A DNA stretch of 46,102 nt from Sedimentisphaerales bacterium. GTDB lineage: Bacteria > Planctomycetota > Phycisphaerae > Sedimentisphaerales > Anaerobacaceae. Below are positions 23,984 through 32,020 of this stretch, piece after piece. The stretch lies in assembly GCA_030611315.1 (NCBI GenBank), contig JAUWPZ010000001.1, forward strand, positions 72,640 to 118,741. The letters run 5' to 3'. The translations under genes were made by a program, and so were the position numbers. A model generated the notes under the pieces. The model made no database searches and was not told the DNA's origin. It saw only the letters and a program-made list of their open reading frames with translations. The stretch's first letter is position 1; each line of letters starts with the position of its first letter.

Positions 23984-24787
23984 TTATTCGGGAAGCTCGA
24001 CGGTGTAGTTGTGTCTTTTAAAAATTTCCCGGCCGCGAGGCGAGAGAAGAAATGCGACGAACTTCTCGGCCAGCTCTCGATTTTTCGTGGACTTCAACAC
24101 GCTAATATCGACCGAAGATATGACGTTTTTCTCGGGAGCGATAGGCACCTCATCACCGTATTTGGAGTAGTATTGGGCTGTGGCGTCCCAGACAATAACC
24201 GCATCGAGCGAACGGGCCTGTATCTGCACCCCAAGGTCGACAACTGTAAGGGCCTGGTAAGCCAGGTTCTTTTTGAGATTTTCCCAGACAATGCCGTTTT
24301 TGGCCATTACCTTCTGACTTACTTTACCTATGGCACAGGCGTACGCATCGCCCAGGCCCAGTTTTATCCCCGGCTTGAGAAGGTCTCTTAATCCGTGGAT
24401 TCCCTTCGGATTGCCTTTTTGTACAAGGATGGTAGGAACCCAGTAGCAAACCGGCCGGCTCGTTAGAATCATATCTTGTCTGGCTGCCTGCTCGATATAG
24501 TATTTGTCGCCGGGCATGTAGAGGTCGCCGCGACGGCTGACCTTTATCTTCGATAGAAGCACTTCGCTTCCGGCGTAATCAGTAACGATTTTCACGCCGG
24601 TTTCGCGAAAGAATTCATCAATGATTTCCTCGACAGGCGGACGAATACCCGCGCCGCAGTACAGCACAAGTTCGGCTTTGACTGTTTCGGGCCCGGGTCG
24701 GGGCGGCTGCGGTTCCTGCTGTTTCTTGCAGCCGGCCGGCACAAGGGCTGCGGCGGCAACCATAATGAGCAAACGTTTCATTTTCAT
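23984..24787 (-). CDS. ModA-like solute-binding lipoprotein, copy 2
   Basis: The 267 residues start with a signal peptide and lipobox (LVPAGC), then a short Pro/Glu-rich linker and the binding fold: LVLYCGAGIRPPVEEIIDEF, DYAGSEVLLSKIK, GDLYMPGDKYY and DAVIVWDATAQYY. It is a clear paralogue of copy 1, with the C-terminal third almost identical in parts. ATG 24787 lies just after GGAG (short gap); ATG 24781 is an alternative. The upstream ModA-like gene ends 10 bases before it, and the porin follows 80 bases after. A cysteine replaces serine in the first ligand loop (CGAG), which could alter ligand choice. Confidence 0.85.
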   Translation of the reverse strand: MKMKRLLIMVAAAALVPAGCKKQQEPQPPRPGPETVKAELVLYCGAGIRPPVEEIIDEFFRETGVKIVTDYAGSEVLLSKIKVSRRGDLYMPGDKYYIEQAARQDMILTSRPVCYWVPTILVQKGNPKGIHGLRDLLKPGIKLGLGDAYACAIGKVSQKVMAKNGIVWENLKKNLAYQALTVVDLGVQIQARSLDAVIVWDATAQYYSKYGDEVPIAPEKNVISSVDISVLKSTKNRELAEKFVAFLLSPRGREIFKRHNYTVELPE

Positions 24788-24797
24788 TATTCTCCAA

Positions 24798-25586
24798 TCA
24801 TTTGACATATCCGTAATCGGCGAAAATGGCCGGGCCCCTCTCGCGGGCCATGATGATAAATCGCCTGAGCGGCTCGGATTTCTTTGAATAGTTCAGGCCG
24901 ATGATGTGGACCCGAATCTCTTTATCATATTCGTAGGGTGTTTGAACAACATCCAAATCATCTCTGAATGTATGGGCCACGCCGTTCCACATAATGACGG
25001 CATCAACCGCTTGCGTTTTGAGAAAAATCCCCAGCCTGCTGTGTCCTTTGGTCAAGCGGTTTTCGATGTTTTTCATTACCGCTTCTTTTATGCCTTTCTT
25101 CTCCAGAAGCGCAAAAACCAGCTCGCCGCAGGTGGAATATTTCGGGTAGCTCAAGGCCACTTTCAGACCGTCTTGAGTTAAGTCCTCAATGCTTTTTAGG
25201 CCCTTGGGGTTGCCTTTCTGCACCGCTAATACGGGGGCTACGAAGCCCACCTGGACATGCTCGGCTAAGGCATTGGCATCACGAACATAGTCAAGATATG
25301 GGTCGTGTGTAACGAGGACGTCGCCCTTTCGGCCCGCTTTGACCAAAGGCAGAAAATCCTCACTCCCGGCGACCGTAGTAACAATTTCAATACCCGTTTC
25401 AGCGGTGAACTGCGAGCACAACTCTTCGGTCGGCTCGATGAACGAGCTGCCGCACAGAACCACCAGCCCCTTCTGTTCTGCGTCCGTGCCCTTTTTACTG
25501 CAACCGTCCACGGCTGTTAGAACGATGGTGCAAAGTAAGAGCGGAAGTAAGAGTTTCGCCGATAAACATGTTTGTTTCGTTGTCAT
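24798..25586 (-). CDS. ModA-like solute-binding lipoprotein, copy 3 (divergent)
   Basis: The 262-residue protein has a lipobox (AVDGC) and a type II binding-protein fold with LVVLCGSSFIEPTEELCSQF at the first loop and VAGSEDFLPLVKAG at the second. These serine-containing loops are closer to classic ModA than those of copies 1 and 2, from which it has diverged throughout. It is first in the minus-strand run and would be the first product translated; ATG 25586 follows GGGG. The presence of three different binding proteins for one permease suggests several related ligands, or different partners. No ligand can be assigned from sequence. Confidence 0.82.
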   Translation of the reverse strand: MTTKQTCLSAKLLLPLLLCTIVLTAVDGCSKKGTDAEQKGLVVLCGSSFIEPTEELCSQFTAETGIEIVTTVAGSEDFLPLVKAGRKGDVLVTHDPYLDYVRDANALAEHVQVGFVAPVLAVQKGNPKGLKSIEDLTQDGLKVALSYPKYSTCGELVFALLEKKGIKEAVMKNIENRLTKGHSRLGIFLKTQAVDAVIMWNGVAHTFRDDLDVVQTPYEYDKEIRVHIIGLNYSKKSEPLRRFIIMARERGPAIFADYGYVK

Positions 25587-25699
25587 AAATCCCCTTTTTT
25601 GGTCTCTTAACGGTTAGATTATTTTTTCATTTTACTCAAACTGACCGTTTTTTAATAAGACATTGTTATAAGTGCTTATCTACCACCAGGATAGCATAA

Positions 25700-25850
25700 T
25701 TTGTCATTCCCGCGAAGCCTGTGCCCGCGAAAGCGGGTAGCGGGGGTGCCCGTCACGATTGTAGGTAGATTTTTCAGGCCTTCAACTCCAATTTTCCGTC
25801 AATAATAGCTATTACCTCTCTGTCATTCCCGCGAAAGCGGGAATCCAAGC
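25700..25850. repeat. dRS3-like TCATTCCCGCGAAAGCGGG repeats
   Basis: CCCGCGAAAGCGGG occurs at 25724-25737 and 25828-25841 and forms a perfect hairpin. At 25825-25844 the surrounding 20-mer is ATTCCCGCGAAAGCGGGAAT, which fits the pattern ATTCCC-N8-GGGAAT of the dRS3 repeats known from Neisseria. A related GTCATTCCCGCGAAG lies at 25703-25717. These fill the spacer between the ModA-like run and the second propeller protein; no gene is seen in 25587-26036. Confidence 0.6.
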
Positions 25851-25958
25851 CTTAAAGCGACTATCGACATACGAATAAGTCCAAATACACAGGTTTTTTA
25901 CCTACAAAGATGACGTGCACCCGGGTAGCGGGAATCCAAATATTCAATTGCAATTACA

Positions 25959-26010
25959 GTGTTAATCTGTGTTAATCCGTGTCTAATAAGCCGTGTTAAT
26001 CTGTGTCTAA
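25959..26010. repeat. GTGTTAATC short repeats
   Basis: The 9-mer GTGTTAATC occurs at 25959, 25969 and 25993, alternating with GTGTCTAA. This sits at the 3' end of the second propeller gene and looks like a dispersed spacer repeat; no promoter or terminator function is evident. Confidence 0.45.
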
Positions 26011-26036
26011 AATCAGAATCGGTCAGTTTGAGCATT

Positions 26037-29000
26037 TTACTTTCCGGTTGCGGCTGCTACAAGGTCCCCTCGACCGAAACACACAACCTTTCCATCCTCA
26101 AGGGCCGCTATAACTCGACCATCGCAATCGACGGCCAGGCCCCAGGGAACGGGCGCCGCCGGTACAGGTTTAGACCAGAGTTCGCCGCCGTCCTCGAGGT
26201 CCAGAGCGGCGATTTTTGACTTCCCGGCAACCACCACGGCGTTGCTGCAAACCGCCATACCGACGCTGTCGTTGCAGTCATAGCCCCACAAAGGCTTGCC
26301 GGTAATGCCAAGCTGCCGCAAATTGATGTTGAGGCGACTGCGGGGTTCTGCGAGGCCCTTGGTTAATAAATTTCTGTCGATGTGATTAAAGCAGAGGACT
26401 TTTTTGCTGTTCTGGCTGCTTGACCAAACGATGTCTTTCTCGCCGCTCGAAGCAAGCAGGACCTTGTTGAAGACGGAGGGGTCGAAAACGTCGTACTTCG
26501 GATGTGCGTAGAAGGGCTTGCCGCATGCCGCGACCTTGTCCCCGAGCAGAAACAATTCCCAGCCGCGGGGACTTTGCGATAAACAATTTGCCAGAGGGCC
26601 AGAGTCGTTCAGGCATTTGCCGTTGGCCTTATCATATATCGCCGGCGATATGGAAGTGCCGCCGGCTAAGTAGAGCTTATCTTTGTGGAGCAGCAGATGG
26701 CCCTGTACGCTCACTCCCGTACGGGCCCGGCGGTCAAGATGCCCCGAGGTGTTGTTCTGCCATTTTATCCTGCCCGTCCCGGCATCGAGCGCGTAAACGT
26801 ATGTGCCGTCATAATTTACGATACCGGCGGCGGCGTAGGCGATACCGTCCTCGACGAGCACTCCGCTCGCGGCCGGCCAGGTGCTAAGCAGCGAGCCATA
26901 GACGGGTATCTTACGCTGTACCGGGGCCGCTCTAAATCGCCAGAGCAGCCGGGAAGTCTTCGCCTCGAAGGCATAGACCCAGCCGTCGCCGGAGCCTACA
27001 AGCACGCGGCCCTTCCAGATAGTCGGCGAAACGCGGATTGCGCCGCCGGTATAGGCCTTCCAGCGCAGCTCGCCCGTCGCCGCATCCAGTGCCCGGACGA
27101 TTCCGTCGGGACCGCCGATAAAAACCAGCCCGCCGGCCGTAACAGGGGCCGTCGGTGCAGGTGCCGTCGATGCGGAAGCCGTTTTCGGTGTAAACCGCCA
27201 CAGCAGCCTCGCCTTTTCGGGCACGGATGCCTTGGTGGTTGCGCTGCGGGTATTGTCCGCGCGGTAGGTCGGCCAGTCATCGTCGGATTCGGGCAGGCTC
27301 GCCACTTTGGAGATGTCGGTTATTGGTGTTTCGAGCCGTTTGGCTTCCGTTGCCTTGGGGGTGAAATTGAAATCCCCTGCCGGTCCGAGGGTAGTGATGC
27401 CATATAGCGTGAGCTGGCAGTCACAGACCGAAGGCCAGAAGTATAACAGGCCGTTGGCGATAGTTACGCCGTCGTGGCAGGCCGGGCGCATCGGAGAAAT
27501 CCACTCCGGCCGGCGGCTGGCTACGTCCAGACGTACCGAACCGCCTCTTGCGCGGAAGAAAATAGCGTCGGCCGAGCCCGTAGGCCTGGTACAGGCACGG
27601 CGGGGCTTGTTAATCTCAGCCAATACCCGGCCGGTAAGTGCGGCAAACTTCTTGCTCGGCTTATTGTCGATTTGTCCGCTGATTCCATAGAGACCATCGT
27701 CTCGCAGAACAAGTTGAAAGTTACTATAGGCATCTTCCCATAGGATTCTGCCGTCCTCGGCCGAGACGGCAAGGAGCTTGCCGATCTGCGGGCCGGCAAA
27801 ATACAAGGCCTTATCACTGCACTGGAGGTAGTTTGTGGTTCGCCAATTAGTCCGATAATCCTGCCGATTCAGGTATTCTCCGAGCGATTTGAATAGCTCG
27901 CCAGCGTTCTCGGGGGTCTTTCGCCAGATGACCTTGCCTGTTTTTGCATCTAAGCAAGCCAGATAGGCGCCAAATCTAAAGATGTAGATTCGGCCGTTTT
28001 TCATACACATAGCCCGGCTGTCAACCGGCTCAGCCTCTCGATGGCTCCACAGGACCTCTTTGGTTTTCGGGTTAATGGCAAGCACGTTTCGGCCGAATCC
28101 CCAGGGATACTTGGGCTGATTGAAGCCCTTTGATATCGGGTTCCACGGCCAGCCGTGCTTTTCCCGGCCCCAGCGCATCGTCGGGTCTCTTTGCTCGGCC
28201 CGGCCTGTAAGGGCATAGAGCACGCCGTCTTCCAATCCCATCCACTTCCAGAACGTTCCGCCGGCGCGTTCTACTGGCGGGATTATCTCGTCTTTCAATT
28301 GGCCGGTCGCCGCATCGATGACCTTGCACGACTTGTCGTCGCCGAGGTAGAGCGTCGTGGGCGTTGCAATCATCGTGTTGCGATGTATCATAACGCCCTC
28401 GGCCAGGTCCCTTTGCCAGAGTTGCGTGCCGTTGTAGCCGTTGTACGCGACGAGCTTATTGAGCAGGGCCTCTTCCCGTTTCTTGAAGGCGACATGCCCG
28501 AACGCCTTGAATACACGGCCCGCCGATGCAACTGCTACCTGGGGCATGGGTGCGTAACGCGGGTCGGCCAGGAATTGAGTCAGGTATGGCGCCACGATGA
28601 TTTTGTCCAATGACTGCGGGTTGTTGTCGGGTCCGTGGTACGGGTGGCTCCAGTCGTCGGCGCCCTCCGGGAATGGCTTGGTGATGACCTTGCGGCCGAG
28701 CAGTGCTCTGCCCTGGGGACGCAGGACCCTGAGGGCTTCGGCGCTGGAAATGCCGATTTTATCGGGCCCTCCGATAGCAATCAGGGCGTCGGCGGTATTG
28801 TCGGCCAGATGCAGTTTCGTCAATGGACCTTTCTCGACGAAGATACGCCTGCCGTAGAATCCCGCCTCGTCGGCGGTCTTGCGTAATGTCTGGACATCTC
28901 GCTCTTGCGGCAGCTGAATATATATCAGCAGCTCACTGCGGCCGGCCAGTCTAAAAGCGAGCCTCTCGACGGACTTGGGCTCACCCAGCACCACGCAAAT

Positions 29001-29153
29001 CCCGCGTGTTACGCCTATTTTATCGAGGATGCGCCGGTTCTGTCCCCGTTGTACCGCCGAGGCCGGTGCCGCACTTTCGCTGCGGACTTCCAAAGAGATG
29101 CAGAACAGAATACTTACTGCCGCTATCAAAAGTAATGTCCGTGTTGTTTTCAT
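26037..29153 (-). CDS. Exported methyltransferase-like / PQQ-type double beta-propeller protein
   Basis: The 1038-residue protein has a signal peptide (LLLIAAVSILFCISLEVRS). Next comes a class I methyltransferase-like fold (about 40-155) in which motif I is degenerate (CVVLGEPKSVERLAF) though EALRVLRPQGRALLG is kept. A propeller follows (about 163-600) starting DDWSHPYHGPDNN, then a second (about 625-1035) starting DDWPTYRADNTRS with blades such as VRALDAATGELRW. Each module aligns by eye with one in the protein at 11416-14694, but the order differs: methyltransferase-B-A here, A-methyltransferase-B there. Cysteines at RPAC and VCDCQ match RPGC and GCTCG in the other protein. Enzyme activity is doubtful given motif I. 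A good promoter lies 60 bases upstream, so it is its own transcription unit. Confidence 0.85.
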   Translation of the reverse strand: MKTTRTLLLIAAVSILFCISLEVRSESAAPASAVQRGQNRRILDKIGVTRGICVVLGEPKSVERLAFRLAGRSELLIYIQLPQERDVQTLRKTADEAGFYGRRIFVEKGPLTKLHLADNTADALIAIGGPDKIGISSAEALRVLRPQGRALLGRKVITKPFPEGADDWSHPYHGPDNNPQSLDKIIVAPYLTQFLADPRYAPMPQVAVASAGRVFKAFGHVAFKKREEALLNKLVAYNGYNGTQLWQRDLAEGVMIHRNTMIATPTTLYLGDDKSCKVIDAATGQLKDEIIPPVERAGGTFWKWMGLEDGVLYALTGRAEQRDPTMRWGREKHGWPWNPISKGFNQPKYPWGFGRNVLAINPKTKEVLWSHREAEPVDSRAMCMKNGRIYIFRFGAYLACLDAKTGKVIWRKTPENAGELFKSLGEYLNRQDYRTNWRTTNYLQCSDKALYFAGPQIGKLLAVSAEDGRILWEDAYSNFQLVLRDDGLYGISGQIDNKPSKKFAALTGRVLAEINKPRRACTRPTGSADAIFFRARGGSVRLDVASRRPEWISPMRPACHDGVTIANGLLYFWPSVCDCQLTLYGITTLGPAGDFNFTPKATEAKRLETPITDISKVASLPESDDDWPTYRADNTRSATTKASVPEKARLLWRFTPKTASASTAPAPTAPVTAGGLVFIGGPDGIVRALDAATGELRWKAYTGGAIRVSPTIWKGRVLVGSGDGWVYAFEAKTSRLLWRFRAAPVQRKIPVYGSLLSTWPAASGVLVEDGIAYAAAGIVNYDGTYVYALDAGTGRIKWQNNTSGHLDRRARTGVSVQGHLLLHKDKLYLAGGTSISPAIYDKANGKCLNDSGPLANCLSQSPRGWELFLLGDKVAACGKPFYAHPKYDVFDPSVFNKVLLASSGEKDIVWSSSQNSKKVLCFNHIDRNLLTKGLAEPRSRLNINLRQLGITGKPLWGYDCNDSVGMAVCSNAVVVAGKSKIAALDLEDGGELWSKPVPAAPVPWGLAVDCDGRVIAALEDGKVVCFGRGDLVAAATGK

Positions 29154-29221
29154 TTTTCTCCCTTTCTAAAGATTACTCCGAATACGAAATTCACATTGAA
29201 CAAAATCCATTCGGCAACTGA

Positions 29222-29251
29222 ATTCTAATACTCAAACAAGCTTCTTGTCAA
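29222..29251 (-). promoter_or_regulatory. Sigma70-type promoter for the second propeller-methyltransferase gene
   Basis: On the minus strand, TTGACA (29251-29246) and TAGAAT (29227-29222) are 18 bases apart. The leader would be about 60 bases. The rest of the 29154-29374 gap shows nothing else convincing. Confidence 0.55.
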
Positions 29252-29374
29252 CGGATAATCCTTCTTTTGCTGCTGTCCTCAAAGCTGTACACAGACCGTC
29301 TTTGCTGAGCAAAAGTGCGGATAAAACACGGACCATACTGCGGGACGGGTGTTTGGACATCATCGAGCTGTCCG

Positions 29375-30790
29375 TTATTTCCTGGTGGGGGAAGTAGCGA
29401 GGTAAAGCACCGCATCGCCCTTAAAGGGGGCTTTGAAAGTTTGCTTGTCGCCCTTTGCTTTTATTGTGCCCGCCGAGACAACCTTGCCGTTGTCGGGATT
29501 GAACCATTCGTATTTATAAGTACCCGCCTTGAGGTTGACCGTGAAGGAAGCATCATCCGGCGCAGGATTATAGATAAGGTACTCGGAACCTGGATTTGCT
29601 AAGCAATACTTCGTCGAGGCTAAATTATCACGCGGCGGCATCGCAGCCAGATTCATCTTCTCGGCGTAGCTTAGAGCGTATCCCAAGCTCTTTCTTATCG
29701 GGTCCCACCCTGGGTCAAACCGGTTTCCCAGAACCACGCCGTCGTACGGGTCCATAAAGATTGGATTATGCCCCCTCAGAAAGCTCTTCCATACCCACGC
29801 CTGGTTTCCCCCGATTCCCCAGAGGTGGTCGGTGTCGTTCAATACGACCTTTCGGCCGTCCGCCGCCGGCGGGTTATCTCGATAGCCGCCCTGGTTGTTT
29901 GGGGAAATCCAGTCGGCGGGGCTTTTGAACAGGTCCTCGTTTGTTCCGCCTTTGTACTGAAACGTCATACCAACCGGATGCTGCTGTGGCTTTTTCTTCT
30001 CGTAGTTTTTGATAAAGCGGATTATGTGATACTGCCACTTCGTTGAGGGCGGATGGTTCTCGTTGGAAATCTCGTACAGCACGTTATCGAAGCCGTTGAC
30101 CGTGTCGATTGTCTTGCGCACGTAAGCCTCCTGCAGGGCGGTAACGGCTTTATCGGCAAGGGTGTGAATTTCAGTCCCTTTGCCGTCTTTGTTCATGTCG
30201 CCCCGCCGCGGCTGGTTGATGTTGTTCTTTGGGTTGAATGGATGACTTTCCCAGGCCCCGGGCGAAAACTGCAGGCCCCACCCCTCGAATAGCATTACAG
30301 AGACGTAAATCCCCCTCTCGCCCGCGGCGGTTATCCGGCGGCGCAGGCGGTCGAAATAGACCGGGTTAAATTTCTTGAGATTGAACTTTGGCTTGCCGTC
30401 GAGGGCCTTGCCCGGCCCGGTGCGGGCAAAGGGATGCGGTGCCGCTGTGTGCAGCTTGTTCTCTCTGTTGCCTTTGGTGTTCCACGACACTAATTCCCAC
30501 GTCCACATTCGGATAAAGTTGTGATTCAGCTTGCCCATCCAGTCTAAGTTGGCCTTGAAGTCGAATTTCGCCGGAGGGTCCTTCGGGCCGATGTCCACAA
30601 GGTTGGACCACGTATGCGAGCCGGTCAGATAAACCACTTTACCTGTCGCTGTATTCTGAAAGTAGCGCCGATTCTTCGGATGAACAGCCAAAGGCCCCAT
30701 CGCCTTCGCACCCCTCGGCTTACCCCATCCCGCCGCCTGCGAGCAGACAGCCACGACAACAACCAGAACCGCAAATTTCATAAACCGCAT
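29375..30790 (-). CDS. Exported TIM-barrel glycosidase-like protein with C-terminal putative collagen-binding domain
   Basis: After a signal peptide (FAVLVVVVAVCSQAAG) the 471-residue protein has a TIM-barrel region (about 35-380) like the DUF4038/apiosidase-type clan: GKVVYLTGSHTWSNLVDIG at the first strand, NFIRMWTWELVSW, and a probable acid/base in YEISNENH. The C-terminal 90 residues (SEYLIYNPAPDDASFTVNL to FNPDNGKVVSAGTI and FKGDAVLYL) match the putative collagen-binding domain that often ends these glycosidases. ATG 30790 follows GGAGG by eight bases; an upstream in-frame start does not. It is likely to act on plant or algal side-chain sugars outside the cytoplasm; the exact bond is unknown. 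Confidence 0.82.
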   Translation of the reverse strand: MRFMKFAVLVVVVAVCSQAAGWGKPRGAKAMGPLAVHPKNRRYFQNTATGKVVYLTGSHTWSNLVDIGPKDPPAKFDFKANLDWMGKLNHNFIRMWTWELVSWNTKGNRENKLHTAAPHPFARTGPGKALDGKPKFNLKKFNPVYFDRLRRRITAAGERGIYVSVMLFEGWGLQFSPGAWESHPFNPKNNINQPRRGDMNKDGKGTEIHTLADKAVTALQEAYVRKTIDTVNGFDNVLYEISNENHPPSTKWQYHIIRFIKNYEKKKPQQHPVGMTFQYKGGTNEDLFKSPADWISPNNQGGYRDNPPAADGRKVVLNDTDHLWGIGGNQAWVWKSFLRGHNPIFMDPYDGVVLGNRFDPGWDPIRKSLGYALSYAEKMNLAAMPPRDNLASTKYCLANPGSEYLIYNPAPDDASFTVNLKAGTYKYEWFNPDNGKVVSAGTIKAKGDKQTFKAPFKGDAVLYLATSPTRK

Positions 30791-30967
30791 GGCACAAACC
30801 TCCAATTCAAAACCAAAAGCCAATTATCACGTCCCCTTTTTCTTACCCTTCTTCTTTCCTTTGAACGCCATCCTAATCCTCAAATAGCTTCTGTTGTTTT
30901 TGGGCAGTGGACAACAATCTGACCATCGGAAATCAACCTCTCTTTAATTTACAATCTAATACTGCAT

Positions 30968-31642
30968 TTATTCGTCTTTCTGGTTTTTGCCCGTAGATTG
31001 TTCTTTACAATTCTGGATAAATAATTCGATTTTATCTCCCAGTGTCTGGAATGTTGGCAGTTGGTAGTGCTTTACAATATCTTCACCTTCCCAGTTTTTG
31101 CCCTTTTTCCTGGAAAATGAAAACTTATATGACAACTTATTCCATTTCTGTTTTAGTCTGTCTGCAAAATTATTAATCAAATATTCTTTTGCCAGATAAT
31201 TTTGTGAGTATAAGCACAGGCAGGCATTTTGTTTGCGGGTATCGCTTAGCTGATTTAGAAAATCTAATTTTCCTTTGTCCAATTCATATGTTTTGAAATG
31301 AAAAGTTGTTATCATTCCCTTAGAAAAAGTATCCACTGAAAAATTCACTTGCTTGTCCTGCTTCAATGGCAGATTGAATGTTCCGCCTTTTTCATGTCCG
31401 AAAGATAAACTCATTTTTGGGCAGTATAAGTTTATGCCCTTATTCTGAATCGTTACCTTGAAATCCCAGAACCCCTGCGTGTTATTTTCATCTACGCTCA
31501 GGTGATAACCAGAAGAACATTTCTTGATCTTAACTATTATGTTGTTATTCCGCTTTATCTCTCTTATTGTATATAAAAGCGCAATTAACGCTATGATGAA
31601 AGACCAATCTGTTGATAATAATTTGGTTTGAGCTAATAGCAT
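30968..31642 (-). CDS. Hypothetical protein with one N-terminal membrane helix, AT-rich gene
   Basis: I do not recognise a family. The 224-residue protein has one helix near the start (WSFIIALIALLYTI), then a lysine-rich cytoplasmic or periplasmic body with alternating strands (about 40-130) and a helical end. The gene is clearly richer in A and T than its neighbours and its codons favour A/T ends, which suggests recent transfer. The start ATG at 31642 has only a weak ribosome-binding site. Its strand agrees with the glycosidase 177 bases downstream, but there is no functional link. Confidence 0.65.
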   Translation of the reverse strand: MLLAQTKLLSTDWSFIIALIALLYTIREIKRNNNIIVKIKKCSSGYHLSVDENNTQGFWDFKVTIQNKGINLYCPKMSLSFGHEKGGTFNLPLKQDKQVNFSVDTFSKGMITTFHFKTYELDKGKLDFLNQLSDTRKQNACLCLYSQNYLAKEYLINNFADRLKQKWNKLSYKFSFSRKKGKNWEGEDIVKHYQLPTFQTLGDKIELFIQNCKEQSTGKNQKDE

Positions 31643-31765
31643 ATTCTATATATTATTTTGCTCCAAAAAACTGCGGATTGTCATTTTTTCCTTCAAAGTA
31701 TTTTCTTCAAATAGAGAATAGGCCTGTACGTCTTTAGCAAAAATGAGACAAATCTTCCTTCACAG

Positions 31766-31903
31766 TCACGTCTCCGTTACATTTTTCTCTCGCAATCCCA
31801 ACAATGGCCATAAAAACTCCCGTCCATTCGTCTCATGATTCGGCCCTGGCCGCAATCTCAAGTCAACAATCTTCAACTTCTCCCCCCAGATTACCCCACA
31901 TTC
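31766..31903 (-). pseudogene. Short open frame of coding character without a start
   Basis: In the long spacer 31643-32402 the minus strand stays open for 45 codons with an ordinary amino acid mix, ending in EFLWPLLGLREKNVTET. No start codon or ribosome-binding site fits. It may be the last trace of a lost gene or a dispersed repeat that happens to be open. Confidence 0.22.
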
Positions 31904-31949
31904 CTAACCCAGTCAAGCGAAAATCCCTAAGTTTGAGCAAAAAATTAAC

Positions 31950-31978
31950 TCGACACTTAACATATAATAAAGTATAAT
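31950..31978 (+). promoter_or_regulatory. Near-consensus promoter ahead of the beta-helix gene
   Basis: TCGACA (31950-31955) and TATAAT (31973-31978) are separated by 17 bases in an A/T-rich stretch. Transcription would start near 31985 and run through the repeat-bearing leader into the pectate-lyase-like gene at 32403, giving a leader of about 420 bases. Confidence 0.55.
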
Positions 31979-32020
31979 ATATATCAAACTAATTGTATCG
32001 TACCCAGGGAGGGATTTATC

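Noticed and set aside
23984..25586. Calling the ModA-like proteins molybdate-binding (modA)
   Set aside because: The fold fits, but the ligand loops differ from characterised ModA proteins and no molybdenum-cofactor genes are nearby, so the substrate is left open.
25959..26010. A CRISPR array from the GTGTTAATC repeats
   Set aside because: The repeats are too short, irregularly spaced and few, and no cas genes are present.
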